From Phoma sp. XZ068 (taxonomy: Eukaryota > Ascomycota > Dothideomycetes > Pleosporales > Didymellaceae), in NCBI GenBank assembly GCA_004835665.1, contig RBKR01000027.1, positions 372,001-436,000 of the forward strand: a stretch of 64,000 nucleotides of DNA, in the 5' to 3' direction. The translations under genes were made by a program, and so were the position numbers. The notes beneath the pieces are model-generated. The model was not told the DNA's origin and made no database searches. It saw only the letters and a list, made by a program, of their open reading frames with translations. Below, one piece after another: positions 22,101-36,656 of this stretch (positions are counted from its first letter, which is position 1; each line of letters begins with the position of its first letter).

Positions 22101-24836
22101 TTATATATATAAGATTATATACTCTATATAAATTAAGTGTAGTAAAGTATTATACTCTAGATAGCTAATCCTATAATTCTTTTATATTTAGTAAAGAGTA
22201 TTAGTTCTTAATTATAATATTATTTAACTTCTAGTAGTTAATATATATTTATATTTTACTATCTTTCTTTAGTATAAAGAGAGCTAGAAATTCTACTAGT
22301 AATTCTAATTCTTATATAAATCTCTTTTTAAGGTTCTTATTAATATATTCTTTAAGTATACTAAGTTCTTTCTTAGATATTCTATATATAGGCCTAAAAA
22401 GTAGTCTTTTTTTCTTTCTAGTGCTTAATCTTATAATTCTAGAGTTAATACTATAGTAATGTCTTTATAGTCTTCTTATTATAAAAGAGTTCTTTATAAC
22501 TCTTATATTTATCTAAAATATTAAGAGGTATACTATTATTCTTCTTAGCTATTACTTTATAACTAGTAGAGTATTCTATATCTATATAGTTAACTACTCT
22601 ATTTTAGCACGTCTTATATATTAAAGAGATATTATTAATTTTCTTCTTATCTACTAGTTATATTATAAACTATATAGGCTATAATATAGTAGTACTATAT
22701 CTATATTAACTTAATAAAAGCTATTAATTCTTCTAATTAATATTTAGATTATTCCTTCTTAACTATAGAAGTCCTAATATAATATTATAAGTAGCTATTT
22801 TAAAAGTATCTAGGGTTATTTTCTTATAGTATCTATAGATCTAGAAGAGTACTATAGTTACTTTATATATAATCTTAGATTCCTCTAGTATTAGTTCTTT
22901 ATTAGCTACTCTAAGTAGGTAAAGTATTATCTTCTAAGTAGAGTATAGTCTAGCTAGCTATACTACTTATAAAGAGATATAATTAGACTATACTCTAGAG
23001 TCTAAGAGTACCTTTATTTATCTTCTATTTACCTTAATAGGTAACTTAATTAGTTAGTAATTACTTTTAATACTATTAATAAATTAATCTCTAGTACCTA
23101 CTAGTGCTACTTTAAATAAAGATTCTCTTATTTAAAGCTATTACTTTATTTTTTTTCTTTATAGGTCTTATAGTAGAGATTAAGGCAGGTCTACTAATAC
23201 TAATTAAAGTATTACTTATTTACTACTAATCCTTATTATCTATACTTAGACTTATTCTAGCTAGAAAAGTATTTATTATTATATTTATTTATTAAGTATA
23301 GTATATAGTAATTCTCTTTATAATCTTTCTATTATAGTTTATATAGATATCTCTTTAGAACCTATTCTAAGTTAAGCTTTTCTAAGTAATATATCTAGTA
23401 TTTATTATAGTAGTATACTATCTATAATAGTGCTCTATAGTATAGGTTTCTTAGGTATAGGCTATAATTAAGTTCTAGGTAATTATAATCCTAGTTCTAA
23501 TATACTTCTAGTTAATAATATTATTAGTATTCCTTATATAACTTATTATACTAATTTTTATTATTATTATCTACCTTAATAGAGAGAATAATTAGGTTTT
23601 AATATAATTTAGTATAGGCTTTATTATTATCTTTCTTAACTTTATATTACTTATATTCTTAATAGTATATATTATACTATACTTTATATTATATAGTAGT
23701 AGAGTATACTAATTTATCCTAATCTTTATTATCTTCTAGGTATTATCTAGGTATTTATAGTATATTATCTTTAGTATTAAGTATCTAGGTTACTTAGAAT
23801 TTATAGTATAAGGTTATAGTAGTACTAGACGCTTCTAGAAATTTAAAATACTTCTTCTTTAATATCTATATAATTATATACTTAGAGCTATAAAGGTGTT
23901 TATATACCTATAACCTTATAGGTGCTAGTTTATATATAACCTCTAGTTTAGTATCTTTATTATATTCTAACTCTAGATTCTTTATAAGTTATCTAATTCT
24001 ATTAGTAAGAATTTCTTATTTATTACTAGTATCCTTGCCTTTTAGACTGCTAGCTAATATATTAATCTATTAGAATACTTTATTTTAGTAATAGTCTCTA
24101 GTAAAGTAGCTTAGTTTACTATAGTTATAATAGGTCTAGTTCTTATTACTTTTATTATTATTATATTTCTTTTTTTTATTATATTATAGTTTTATAGTTA
24201 TTAGCCTTTTATTTATATTAGACAGGTCTATTACCTTAGGTCTATAGTACCTACTCTAAGTATTACTATAAATATAGTAGCCTATATTAAGTTAATAGTT
24301 ATTTCTATAGTTACTATAATATATATAGTTATTCTATTAGTTATATAGTAGTTAAGGTAGCTAGTCTATAGCTTAAGTATATAGTTTATTATATAGTTTC
24401 TACTAGAGTTTATATAGCTTAATATTAATATTAATAGCTATATTAATAAGATTATCTAAGGTTTTAGTGCTAGTGCTAGTATATATAAGCTTTTCTTTAA
24501 CCTTAGGTTTAAGTTCTTACTTAAATAGTATTATTAGTATAGTGTTATTCTAATCTATATTAGCTATAAGGTATTAAAATTTAGTAGTATAGTTAGTAGT
24601 AGATTAGGTTTATTAAATATATTAGATATTTTATCTAGTAATAGTTAGTTTATTTAAGATACTAAAGACTAGTTAGATCTTATCCCTAAATATATTAAAG
24701 TTCTCTATCTAAATATTAACTTTATTAAAAGTATTATCTTTATTATAAAGCTAGATAAAAAGTTTAATCTAAGTAAATACTTTTTTATATATATAGCTAG
24801 CTACTAAGGTAACCTTTTTCTTAGCCTCTACCTTAT
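19106..24836 (-). pseudogene. E1 gag-pol remnant
   Basis: Read on the minus strand, the order is gag, protease, reverse transcriptase, RNase H and integrase. A CCHC zinc knuckle frame is legible at 24091-24132, with ligand codons mutated to TAT/TAC. The reverse transcriptase region (about 22000-22330) is recognised by close similarity to the less mutated element at 62515-62805. TAG codons are scattered throughout. The frame is not functional. Confidence 0.7.
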
Positions 24837-25069
24837 TATTAGATATATAGCTTATAGGAGTTAAATACTTATATTACTATACTTAGGTAAGGTATAGTTA
24901 CTAGAGTTACCTCTATATAGAGTAACTAGAGTATATAGAGCCTAGCTTAGCTATTTATTATAAAGTAGTAAATAGTCTACTATTAATTAACCTTATTTAG
25001 AACTATTATAGTTCTGCTTACTTATATTAATACTTCTCTCTCTAGTACCTCTAGCTATTAAGCCTAATA
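24837..25069 (+). repeat. copy A 5' LTR
   Basis: 233 bp, TATTAG...CTAATA, the RIP-changed form of TGTTAG...CTAACA. It matches the copy A 3' LTR and both LTRs of copy B in length and sequence. Confidence 0.88.
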
Positions 25070-28000
25070 TTCTATTTACTCTTTCTACTAGAAAGTAAGT
25101 TATAGTATTATAGAATAAGTAACTAATTAAGCTTTATTATAGAAGAGCTTACTCTAAAACTACTAAAAGTACCTTTTTTTATAGTAATAGGGGAGTTCTC
25201 TATATTAAAGATAGTAGAAACTTAAAATATAATACTAAGAGATAATTAACCTATTATCTTCTTAAATATAATAAATAAAGTATAAAGCTTATTAGTATAA
25301 GCTAGTAGACCTTCTAATAGGTTATAGTAGCCTATAGAGGCCTAGAATACCCTAGTAATAGATAGTATAGACTAAGAGCTATAAAAGTTAGAAGCTTAGT
25401 ATAAGAAGGCTATAAAAATATAATAAGTAGCTTACTTTAAAGAAATAAAGGCTAGATACCTTACTAGAGATATTAATACTCTATAAGCTATCTCTAGTAG
25501 AGCTTAGTTAGCTATAGTAGTTCCTATAGTCCTAACTTTAGGTTTACCTTACTCTAAGCTACTATATATATTTACTAAGTAGATATATATAGTATATAAC
25601 TACTAGAAGTAAGATTATAAGTAGTTTTTTAATAGACTACCTACTAACTTCTTATAGGAGATATAAAAGGTTAATTTTAGTATATAGTATTTATTAGAGA
25701 CTATAAAGACCTTATAGTTAGTATACTATACTAACTAACTTTATATAGATTCTTTATAGAACCTAACCTAGGAAGCTATAAAAGCTATAATACTAGGCTC
25801 TCTAGGCACTATCTTAGAAAGGAAATAAAAAGTATATAAGGCCTTAAGTTATACTAAAATACTTCCTTATAGTAGTCCTATAGATTTACTAGATTATATA
25901 AGGCCTTACTAGAAAGAACTAAGTAATATATATAGAGTAAACCTCTAAGTAATTAGATATATCTATATATTATCTAAGGAGATATAAAGGTAGCTATTTA
26001 TATACCTAGAGAAGTATTATATAATACTTAGCTAGGTAGAAGAGGTTATTAATATAATTTATTAATAAAAAGGCTGTCCTAAGAACTTAAAAGAGAAAAA
26101 ACCTTCTAAAAAGTTAAAGAAGTAAAAAGGTAACTTAAAAGATATAAAAGAGTCTAAAGAGGCTATAAAGTATAAGAAAGAAGGTAGTCTTAACTATAGT
26201 AGCCTAAAGAGGCCTAAAGAGTTAAAGCTAAGAGTAGACTACTCTATAGTAACCTATTATAGGTATAAAGAAGTAGAATATATTAAACTAAAGTATCTAA
26301 ACTCCAAGAAGTCTAAGAAACCTAAAGAAGAGAAGAACTTAAGAAAAGATAAAAGGTAGAAGAATTAGATTTACTTCTTCTTGCCTATATCTCTTATATA
26401 TAGAAGAGTAGAGATCTTAGCACCCTTTATATAGTATTATACTCTTAGCTAATATAGCTACTTATAGTAAAAGTAACTATAAAATCTTCTAGACTAATAG
26501 AGGCCTTAGTAAATAAAGGCTCTTAGCTTAATTTACTTTTTATAATTATAGTAAAGAAGTAAAATCTTTATATAAATTCTCTACCTAAATTTCTTATAGA
26601 AGGAGTAAATAAGTCTATAATACTAATATATAGCACTATAATAGTAAGAATAACTATAGTTAACTTATAAAGCTATAAAAAGGTAGGTAATATACTATTT
26701 ATAGTTACTAACCTTAGAAGGTACTAAATATATTTAAGCCTACCTTAGATTAATATATATTAGCCTAAGATTAACTATACTACTAGGTATATACTCTTTA
26801 AAAAGATAAAAGCTAAAAGTATAGCTAAGTTCTTTAAAATAGTATTAGAAGATATAGAAGAGTTTAACTACACTATATATAACCTCTAGATAAATATATA
26901 TACCTATCTTATAGCCTTTACTAGCTAGAATAGGCTAATTTAGCCTAATATAGATAGAATACCTATATACTATACTAATTTTATAGATATTATATTAGAA
27001 GATAATATATAGAGTTTACCTAACTATAGCTTAAATAATCTAGTAATTAATTTAGCTTAAGAAACTACACCCTTATATTAGCTCTTATATAGTCTATTAG
27101 AGGTAGAGCTAGTAGTATTATATAAATACCTAGTTAACTATATAGCTAGAGGCTAGATTTAACACTTAAGATTCTCTACTAGAGCCCTAATATTATTTAT
27201 AAAGAAAAAAGATAGTAGTTTATACCTTTATATAGACTTTAGAGGCCTTAATAAGATAACTATAAAGAATTAGTACCTATTACCCTTAATCTTTAAATCT
27301 TTAGATTACTTCTTAAAGGTAAGGGTGTTTACTAAACTAGATATTAGAAATACCTATTATTAGATCTAAATAAAAGAAGAAGATAAATAGAAGACTATAT
27401 TCTAGACTAGATATAGTTATTTTAAGTATACTATTATACCTTTTAGCCTAATAAATACACCTACTTAGTTCTAGGTATATATAAATAAAGCCTTAGTAGG
27501 ACTAGTAGATATTATATATATTATATACTTAGATAATATCTTAATATTTTTAAATATAGAAGAGAAGTATATTACCTAGATTTAAGAAATTCTAGAATAA
27601 TTATAGTAATATAAGCTATATATTAAGCTATTAAAGTATAAATAGTATATATAGTATATAGAGTACCTTAGATATATAGTATTCCTATAAGGGGTTAGTA
27701 TTAACCTAGAAAGAGCTAAAATAATCTAAGATTAGCTATTACTAACTATAGTATATAATATATATATTTTTATAGAATTTATAAACTACTATTAATACTT
27801 TATTAAAGAATTTAGCTGTATAGTACTCCTACTTATAATATTAATAAGAAAGGACCTAGGTTAGGCCTAGGCTAGGCTAGCTATAAAAAGAAAGAAAAGC
27901 TAGCTACTATACTTACTAAAAGTAGTAAAGAAAGCCTTTAAGTAGCTAAAGAATACCTTCTTAATAGTTCTAATTCTTACTTACTTTAAAAAAGAAAAAT

Positions 28001-28740
28001 AAACTAAACTAGAAGTTAATACTTTAGGTAGAGTAATCTTAGGTATACTAAGCTAATATAGCCTAGGATAGGGTAAAGTAAGCTAATAGAGGCTAATAAG
28101 CTTCTACTTATATAAGCTTATCTAAGTAAAGTATAACTATAATATATATAATTAAAAATTACTAGTAATTATAAAGAGTATAAAGTACTAGTAATATTAC
28201 CTCTAGTAGATTTATTTTAAAATTCTTATAGACTATATAAACCTAAAATAGTTTATAGAGACTAAGGTGTTAAACTACTAGTAGGTTTAGTTATACTTAG
28301 TACTAAGCTAGTATAATTTTACCTTAACCTACTAACCTAGAAAAATAAACCTAGTAAATAAGCTATTAAAGAGACCTAACTATATAAGTAAAGTATAAAA
28401 GCTCTTCTAAAAGTATAATTAGGTATTTATATAACTAATAAAGAATCTCTTAAATAGGAAAAGAGACCTAAGTACTTTAGTAGCTATAATAATAATATAG
28501 TTAAAGATAATATATACTCTACTAGAAAAGATAAGTATAGCTCTTTAAGAATTCTAGAAGGCTAATAAGTAATTTCTAAGAGAACCTAGAACTATAAAAG
28601 AAAAGTCTAATATAAAAATAAATACTAAGATAGATACTAGTACTATAGAGTCTAAAATAGCCTATAATAACCTAGAACACTCTACTATATCCTAGTTAGG
28701 TATTAAAGAGCTAGTAATACTATAGAAAAGAGTAGAAGCC

Positions 28741-29290
28741 TATTAAGATTATATCCTAAGCAAAGCTTATAAATACTTCTAAGGTTAGTTCTCTAGAATA
28801 AATAGATATATAGTAGATTATAAAGAGTATAGATACTTAGTAAAATACTATAGTAACTATAGGTAATAATAAGTAGTATAGAGTAGACTATCTATCTTAA
28901 AAGTTAGGTTATAGTAAGAAGTATAGATAGTTAATCTATCTATCTTAATATATAGGTAGAGATTCTAATAATAAAGTATATTAATTAGGTTAAATATAAT
29001 ACTATAAGAGTAGTGTTCCTAATTACTATATACTATAATAATTATAGTAGCTTACCTAGCTTACTATAAGCTGTATAAGCTAAGATTACTAAGCTTAATA
29101 GTAAGCTATATAAGCCCTTACATGTAGTCTACCTAGCTTACTTGCTAAGAAGTAAGCTTATTATATAACCTATAATAAAACTATACTATAACTATACTAT
29201 ATAGGAAGCTCTATATAATTATTATATTAGAGCTATTAGTATCTAAGGCTATTAGTATTCTAGTTAGCTAGTTATAAGTAGATTATAATA
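28741..29290 (-). repeat. solo LTR (U3 type b) inside copy A integrase region
   Basis: 550 bp from TATTAAGATTATATCC to TTATAATA, flanked by AAGCC on both sides (28736-28740 and 29291-29295). Copy B has the same site empty near 40555-40565, with a single AAGCC, which proves the insertion. There is no internal region. Confidence 0.9.
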
Positions 29291-30913
29291 AAGCCCTTTA
29301 TAAATACTATAATAACCTAATAGTAGGATATTTTAGTATAAAAAGAATATTAAAAAGACTTTAGTACTAATATATATAGAAAAGTATAAGAAAGAATATA
29401 GCTTAGTACTATAGAAAGTATATACTCTATAGAAGGTTAATACTAGTAAGGTATAAACTATATAGGCTACTAGTACTACTCCTACTACTTAATAGACTAT
29501 AGAAGAAAGTTATAATAGACTTTATTATAGAACTTCCCTCTAGCAAGATAAGTAGTATAGTATATAATATAGTATTAGTAGTAGTATACTAATTAACTAA
29601 AATAGCCTATTATATTCTAGCTAGAGGTAATTAAGATAGAGTTAACTTAGTATAGTTCTAGATAAGAGAAATAATTTAATTATATAAAGCCTCTAAATAA
29701 ATTATTTCTAATTAAAGCTCTTTAATAAATATAAAATACTAAGATACTTTTTAATATTATCTAAACTCTAGAAAAGTTCTTATATTTATCTATTACCTAT
29801 AAATAGATAGATAGATAGAAAGGTAAAACTAGACTCTAGAATAATACCTTTAATACTACTATTTATTAGAATAGAATAATTAGGCCCTATAGATCTTAGT
29901 AGTAGAGTTTATATATAATAATAGTATATACTTAACTATTAAGACTATACTCTTTTAGGTAAACTATAGTTTAGACCCTAGAGGGGTAGACTAGCCTAGT
30001 ATAGCTCTTAGCTAGGGTAAATTACCTCTTAAAAGGTAGGTTATAACTAAACTTCTAGAATTATAATAAAAATATAAGAAAAAAATACTAATAGTAAATA
30101 TATATTAATAAGTATACTAGAATAAGTTAAGGTTACCTATTCTATTTATAGTAGGTAACTAAGTTATAGTTTTAAACTAATATATATAATTAACTAGGCT
30201 AAAATATAAGCTATATTAGAAGTATATAAGCCTAGAGTGTATAATAGCCTAAATTAGCCTACTATTATTTAAAGTAGACCTACCTAGACTCTAAAGTATT
30301 TATCTAGTCTTCTATATATTATTATTAGAACCTTTTAACCTAAAAGGCCTACTTCTATACCTAGTAACCCTAATTCTAGATACTCTTTATACTTATAGTA
30401 ATAATATATAGAAGGTAGAAAGAATACTTAAATAAAAGTAAGATAAAGATAGAAATTAGCTCTATTATATAAAATAGGCTAATTTTTTCTTTAAAGAGAA
30501 CTTATAAGAGCCTAGAGTTAATATATTCTCTAATATACTTAAATAGTTTTAGAAAAGAGAAAAAATACTACCTAGGTAATAGAGTAAATAGTAATAACCT
30601 AAGAGGTACCTAGAATAGCTACCTAAAAAAAGAGAAAAATATTCTAATATTTAGAAAAATTATAGAAATTCTAAGTATACTACTACTACTACTAAAGTTA
30701 AAAAAGTTACCTTTACTATTTTTTCTACTAGGTTCTAGGTATTTAATAGTACTTAATAATAGTAGAAATTACTAGAAGCTATAATAGCCTATTATATTAT
30801 AAAATAGTATAGAAAGGTTATAAGAGTAGAATTTAAATAAACTATAACTATTAATAGCTACTAAAGTAGTAGAAAACTAAGTATTATCCTATATATACTA
30901 GAAGAGGCTATAT

Positions 30914-31920
30914 TACCTTATTATATACTATTTTACTCTAGAATTACTAAATATACTCTAGAATACCTTAAAACTACTTATTATCTCTTATAACTTAGTA
31001 GCCTTAGCTAGAAGTTCTTTATACTCCTTATTCTTTATATTTATATACTTAGTAATCTTACTCTTATTAGTAGTAGACTTACTAGCCTTAAAGAAGTAGA
31101 GTTCCTTAATCTTACTTATAAGAATAGTAGCTCTAGCCTTAAAATTATACCTCTTACTATTAATAAGGATACTTTTAGCCTATAATAGGTTAGAATAGCC
31201 TAAGGTAGCTTAAAAGGGGGAAAACTAACTTTCTTAGTAAGAGAAGTAGCCTTAGTAGTAGTCTATAGCTTAAGCTTATACTTATTACTCTTAATCTTAG
31301 CCTAAATAGAAACTTTATTATACTTTTAGCTAATAGAATATACCTTAGTTATAGGTTTACCTTAAAAGATATAAGCACCTAAGTATAGAAAGAGGTAGTT
31401 AGTATAGGGCTTAAACCCTCTAAAGAGGTTAGTAAGGGCTAAGAATAGTTAATAAGAGGGTAAAATAGCTTACCTCTTAATTATCTTAGTAACTTAGTAT
31501 ATATTAAAGATTAAATTACTTCTAGCCTAGACCTTTATACTCTTAAGTACCCCCTTAGACTTAGGCTAGGCCTTAGTATATATAGCTAAGCTAAGTATAT
31601 TAAAGTACTTATAAATTATATTAAGATAGTTAAAGATAGCTTTAAGTAGCTATAACAGGTTAGAATAGACTATAATAGTTAATAATAACTTATAATAAGG
31701 CTATATACTACAAAGTAGTCTAAATTAGTAAAGAAACACTATATATACTATATAGTCTAGATATTCTTACTAGTATTAACTTTATAGACCTAAGTATAGT
31801 AGAAGTACTAATTACTATTATTAACTAGAGAGAAGTAGTAGCCTAGGTAGTTAGTAAAGAAAATACTACCTTTACTAAAGTAATTAATATAGTAGATATA
31901 GCTAAAGGCTATATAGTAGA
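30914..31920 (-). pseudogene. copy A version of the antisense reading frame
   Basis: Lies between the chromodomain and the 3' LTR and is read against the element. It is equivalent to 42254-43260 in copy B and 54618-55622 in copy C, at nearly identical length. RIP has replaced Cys and Trp codons by TAT and TAG. See the copy B entry for content. Confidence 0.55.
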
Positions 31921-32487
31921 AATTAGGTACTATATTATTTAAAACCTCTAAGAAATCTATTATTAGTAGCTAGAAAGTGCTAGTAGGTAGTATAATATAT
32001 AAAAATAGTTAAGAATAGTATAGAATAGTTTAAAATAGTCTAGTTAGTACTAAAATAGTTAAATAAAGCTTAAACTAGTTCTAATAAGCCCTAATAAGCT
32101 AACTTAGGCTATAATAGCTTAAAATAGCCTATATTAGGACCTATTAGGGCTAGAATTTAAAAATAGAAAATCTTAAAAACTTACTAAATTATATAGTAGG
32201 AAGAAAGAGTAATAGCTAGAAATTATAGATAGAAACCTATTAGAGGCCTATAGGCACTCTACTAGCTAGTAGATAGAATTAGAGTATAGGTAAATAGAAT
32301 TCTAAGTAAAGGTAAAAGTAAAAGTAGAAATTTCTCTCTAGGAGCCTAAGCCTACCTCTAACTTAAGCTAGGCTACCTACTACTTATTCTCTTAGTAAAA
32401 GGCTATAACAGCCTATAATAGCTTAAAACAGCTACTAATATATTTCTCTATAGTTACCTAGAATATTTAACTATAAAAGAAGAATAT

Positions 32488-32720
32488 TATTAGATATATA
32501 GCTTATAGAAGTTAAATACTTATATTACTATACTTAGGTAGGGCGTAGTTACTAGAGTTACCTCTATATAGAGTAACTAGAGTATATAAAGCCTAGCTTA
32601 GCTATTTATTATAAGATAGTAAATAGTCTACTATTAATTAACCTTATTTAGGACTATTATAGTCCTACTTACTTATATTAATACTTCTCTCTCTAGTACC
32701 CCTAGCTATTAAGCCTAATA
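32488..32720 (+). repeat. copy A 3' LTR
   Basis: 233 bp, preceded by the purine-rich AAAAGAAGAA tract, the RIP-changed equivalent of the GAAGGGGGA tract of copy B. Followed by the CTTAT duplication. Confidence 0.88.
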
Positions 32721-32933
32721 CTTATCTCCTTAGAATATAAAGAATAGATTCTATTATATTAACTAGTTATCTAGCTTACTATAATCTTCTTTATAAAGAT
32801 CTAGTTACTTAATATTAATAGTATTAGTAGTAATAGTTTCTTTTACTATATTAGTGTTAGAGTATAAGCTAGTAAAAGTAACTCTAGTTTCTAAAGTAGT
32901 ACTTATCTTAGAAGTATTTAAAATATTAAAGTT

Positions 32934-33300
32934 ATAAACTAAATAAAGATTATAAATACTTCTAAAGTTAGTTCTCTAGAATAAGTACTAGTATAGAAGA
33001 GGTTAGTATAAATACCTAGTAAAATACTATAATAACTATAGAGTTAATAATAAGTAGTATAGATAGTTAACCTATCTAGCTTAAGAGTTAGGTTAAGTTC
33101 TAATAATAAAGTTAATTAATAAGGTTAAATATAATACTATAAGAGTAGTATTTCTAATTACTATATACTAAGAAGTATTCTATATTTTTTATAATATCCT
33201 ATAAAGTTCTATAGGAGGCCCTATAGTTTCTATAAGTAGTTTATAGTTTTTTATAGAATACTTATATAGTATTTTATACTATCTTATATTCTTAGTATAG
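32934..33300 (-). repeat. E1 5' LTR (U3 type c), truncated
   Basis: Starts TATTAAAGTTATAAAC and shares the R/U5 half with the other LTRs. Its U3 half is the type seen at 5960-6287, not the type-a U3 of the left LTR. It stops at 33300, where the LTR of element E3 begins. Confidence 0.7.
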
Positions 33301-33917
33301 TATTAAAGTTATACTTAAGTAAAGCTTATAATATATTATTTAAAAAGTTCTTAGAGATAGGTATAGGTAGAAGTAGAGTAGGTTACTAAAAGGTATAGGA
33401 TAATAGCTTACTATTATTAAGGGGTATACTAGAGCAAACTCTAATATATAAATAAGTTACTTAAAGATAAATAGGTTACTTAAGAATAAATAAGTTACTT
33501 AAGAGTATAGAATAATAGCTAGCTATTATTAGGGGTTAATAAGAATATAATATATAGTAGATTACTAAGTTAAATATACTATCCTAAAGACAGTGTCTAG
33601 AGGTATTTATCTATAGCTATAGTACTCTCTCTTTAAATATAGTATTTAAGAAGGTAGTACTATTTAAGCAAATTAAAAGCTATATAGCTCTTAGTTAATA
33701 TACTCTATAGTACCTATTCTATAGAATAAGTAAATTAGGCTATAGGCTTTCCTTTAGTTACTTACTTACTAAGAAGTAAGTACTACTACTTTATCTACTA
33801 GTTAAATTATTAGGGATACCTCTATACTAGTAGGTCTAATTAGTCTAGCTAGATTAAGTAGCTAGCTATTCCTATTAGCTAGGTTACTTATATATCTACT
33901 TTTATTAGATTATAATA
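33301..33917 (-). repeat. E3 3' LTR with an internal tandem repeat
   Basis: 617 bp from TATTAAAGTTATACTT to TTATAATA. A unit of about 21 bp built on AAATAAGTTACTTAA is present three times at 33450-33505 but once in the LTRs at 9006 and 12506, which explains most of the extra length. Confidence 0.7.
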
Positions 33918-36651
33918 CTATTCTCCCCTTCTCTAGATTTACTCTAAATCTCTATAAGGTTCTATTTATAATAGCTAGCTATATCTATTATATCTTCTAC
34001 TAATAGGCACTCCTATTTATATACTAAAATCTACTATTAAAATAATATAGTATTAGTTCTCTATAATTAATATTTCTTTTCTAGTATTAACTATTTTATT
34101 CTTTTAAATAACTATAAGTATACTATATATATCTAGGTAGGATATTTCTATATAAACCTCTTATAGAAGTTATTAGATTAAACTAGAGATAAACTTTAGG
34201 TAAAGGTAAATAATAACAGAGTAATACTTCTTACTATACTTACTTAATTACTATAAAATAAGAAATTACTTATATAAGTTAATAAATAAGCAAAATAGAA
34301 GGCTATATATTTAGTAGATATATTAGAAAGTAAGTATACTAGAGAAGATACTATTATAGCTAACTCCTAGTTCTAGGTTAATAACCTATTTATAAGTTCT
34401 AGAATAAGTAAAGTAACTTATAATAGTTTATAAGGTTTATAACTAGCTCCTATATATTCTTAGAGTCTAGATATTCTAACTATTTTACTAGGTATTCTTC
34501 CCTATCTATTATCTAGTATTATAGTATCTTTTCTACTTCTTACTCTATCTTCTCCTATACTTAATAGTAGAAATCTCTCTAGATTAGAGTTAATTAGTTA
34601 ACTAGTTCTAGTAGTAATATATAGAATACTAGGTATATCTTTATATTCTTTAGAAGGTTAAGACAGTAGTTTATAGAGCTAACTTATTTAGATATAAAAA
34701 ATAGTCTAACCTTAATATAGTCTAGTTTCTTAGTTAGTTATCTTATTCTTAGGTTTTTTATATAGAGATATACCTTATCTCCCTTCCTTAGTATAGGACC
34801 CTATTTCTATCTCTTGTTAGTATAGAAGCTAGTTTACTTTTATATCTTACTTAATATTTTAGCTAATATACTATATATCTTCTTAATTATTTTTATTAGG
34901 CTTAATACTAAGTCTAAGTTAATAGTACTATTAAGTAACTAGGTAAAGAGGTTAGAGTATTAACTATAGTTAGTAAAAAATAGTATTATTCTAGTTAATT
35001 TAGATAGCTTATTATTATATACTATCTATACTATTAGTAATAGCAAGACCTAGTTATCTTATTACTAGTTACTATATATTCTAAGGAATATCTCTATAGT
35101 TTAGTTTATTTATTCTATCTAGCTATCTATTTCTAGGTAGTATACTATTAATAGTTTCTTTTTAGTACTAATTACTATAAAGAGTATTATCTAGTAGTTT
35201 AATATAAATAATTTATCTCTATTACTTATTATTAACTTAGGTATACTATAGTAGTAAACTACCCTGTTAAGGAACACCTATATAAGCTACTCTATAGTAT
35301 TATTATAATAGAATAGTATTATCTTAGTATACTTAGTAAATTAATTAATAATAATAAAGATAGTATTATAATAGTAACCTATTACTAGGTCCTTAGAAGC
35401 AGGTAATTATATAATAAAATTTATTATAATATTTATCTATAGTGCTCTTAGGAGGGGTATTAACTATAGTAGTCTATATTTTATATATATACTATATTTA
35501 TTCTACTAATAATAAATATAGTATTTAATAAACTCTATTACCTTATTCTTTATATTATTAAAGTAGTAGTATTATTATATTAGTTTAATTATTTATATAA
35601 TTTCTAGATATCTATAAAGGGGGTTATTATAGTAACTACTTATTACTTTCTTCTTTAGTTTTAATAGTACCCTAGACAGAATAGGTTACTTCTACTAGAT
35701 CTAGAGTATTCTATTTAGCTATTATAAGAGCTCTATTAATCTATCTATATTAAATCCTAGAATTATATAGTTATTTAATATCCTTATCCCTATAATATTA
35801 TATTATCTACTTAGTATATCTGCCTAGCTATTATCCTTGCCTAGAGTATATACTATCCTAAACTTATACTATCCTAGAAGCTCTAACTATTAAACCTACT
35901 ATTAATTAAGTACCTTAGTTATAGTAAAATATACTAGGTTCTTATAGTCTATATATACTATTAGATTAGAATAGCTCTTTATATAGATCTGCTAGTATTC
36001 TAGAGCTAATACTATTACTAGTAGCTTCTTATTATATATATTATACTATTCTTCTAGTCTAGAAAACTTTCTTAAGTAGTAGGTAATAGAGTACTATCTA
36101 CTATATTATTCCTATATAGTATACACCCTAAGTACTAGATCTAATATATTAGTCTTAATCTATAAAGGCTTATAACTATAGAATATTACTAAGGTAGGTA
36201 GTTTAATATATACCTATTTAAGTAACTTAAATATATTACTCTACTATTAATTCTAGATAAAGAGAGTATTCTTCTAAGTTAATATAGTAAGTAGCAGGGC
36301 CTTAGTTAAGTAGTCCTTAATAAAATATTAGTTAAAGTTTATAAATCTAAGAAATTTCTAGATTTCTTTAACTATTATTAGTATTAGCTAGTCTTTTACA
36401 ACCTATATCTTACTCTAGCTTATCTTTACTCTATTATAGCCTACTATAAACTCTAGAAATTCTAGTTTATTCTTATACTATTTATACTTCTCTAGTTTAA
36501 GCTATAGGTTAGCCTACTATAGGTATTCTAGTACTTATCTAATATACTAGATATACTTCTTTATTATAGTTAAGTAGATAAGGATATTATCTAGGTAAGC
36601 TACTACTATTTAATCTAGGTAAGCTTAGAGTATATTATTAATAAGTGCCTA
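33918..36651 (-). pseudogene. E3 pol remnant, downstream part
   Basis: Integrase, RNase H and the last part of the reverse transcriptase on the minus strand, by similarity with E1, E4 and E5. No frame is open because of TAG codons. The upstream part of the same gene is at 44067-45472. Confidence 0.6.
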
Positions 36652-36656
36652 GTATA

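Larger units (their letters stand above)
24837..32720 (+). mobile_element. Ty3/Gypsy chromovirus copy A, heavily RIP-mutated
   Basis: Two 233-bp LTRs (24837-25069 and 32488-32720) flank a plus-strand gag-pol internal region. The insertion duplicated CTTAT (24832-24836 and 32721-32725), and the interrupted E1 sequence is continuous across it when compared with the sibling near 53690. Reverse transcriptase motifs are at about 27215-27550, integrase at 29300-30000 and the chromodomain at about 30411-30570. Its length of 7884 bp exceeds copy B because a solo LTR is inserted at 28741. It is more RIP-mutated than copy B. Confidence 0.88.
18607..33300 (-). mobile_element. Gypsy-type LTR element E1, host of nested chromovirus copy A
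   Basis: Minus-strand Ty3/Gypsy remnant. Its 3' LTR is at 18607-19105 and its 5' LTR starts at 32934 and is cut at 33300. Between them pol lies to the left and gag to the right. The element is split at 24836 by copy A (24837-32720), after which it resumes at 32726. Removing copy A leaves about 6.8 kb. RIP has destroyed all frames. The two LTRs share their R/U5 half but differ in U3, so they may not be an original pair. Confidence 0.7.
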
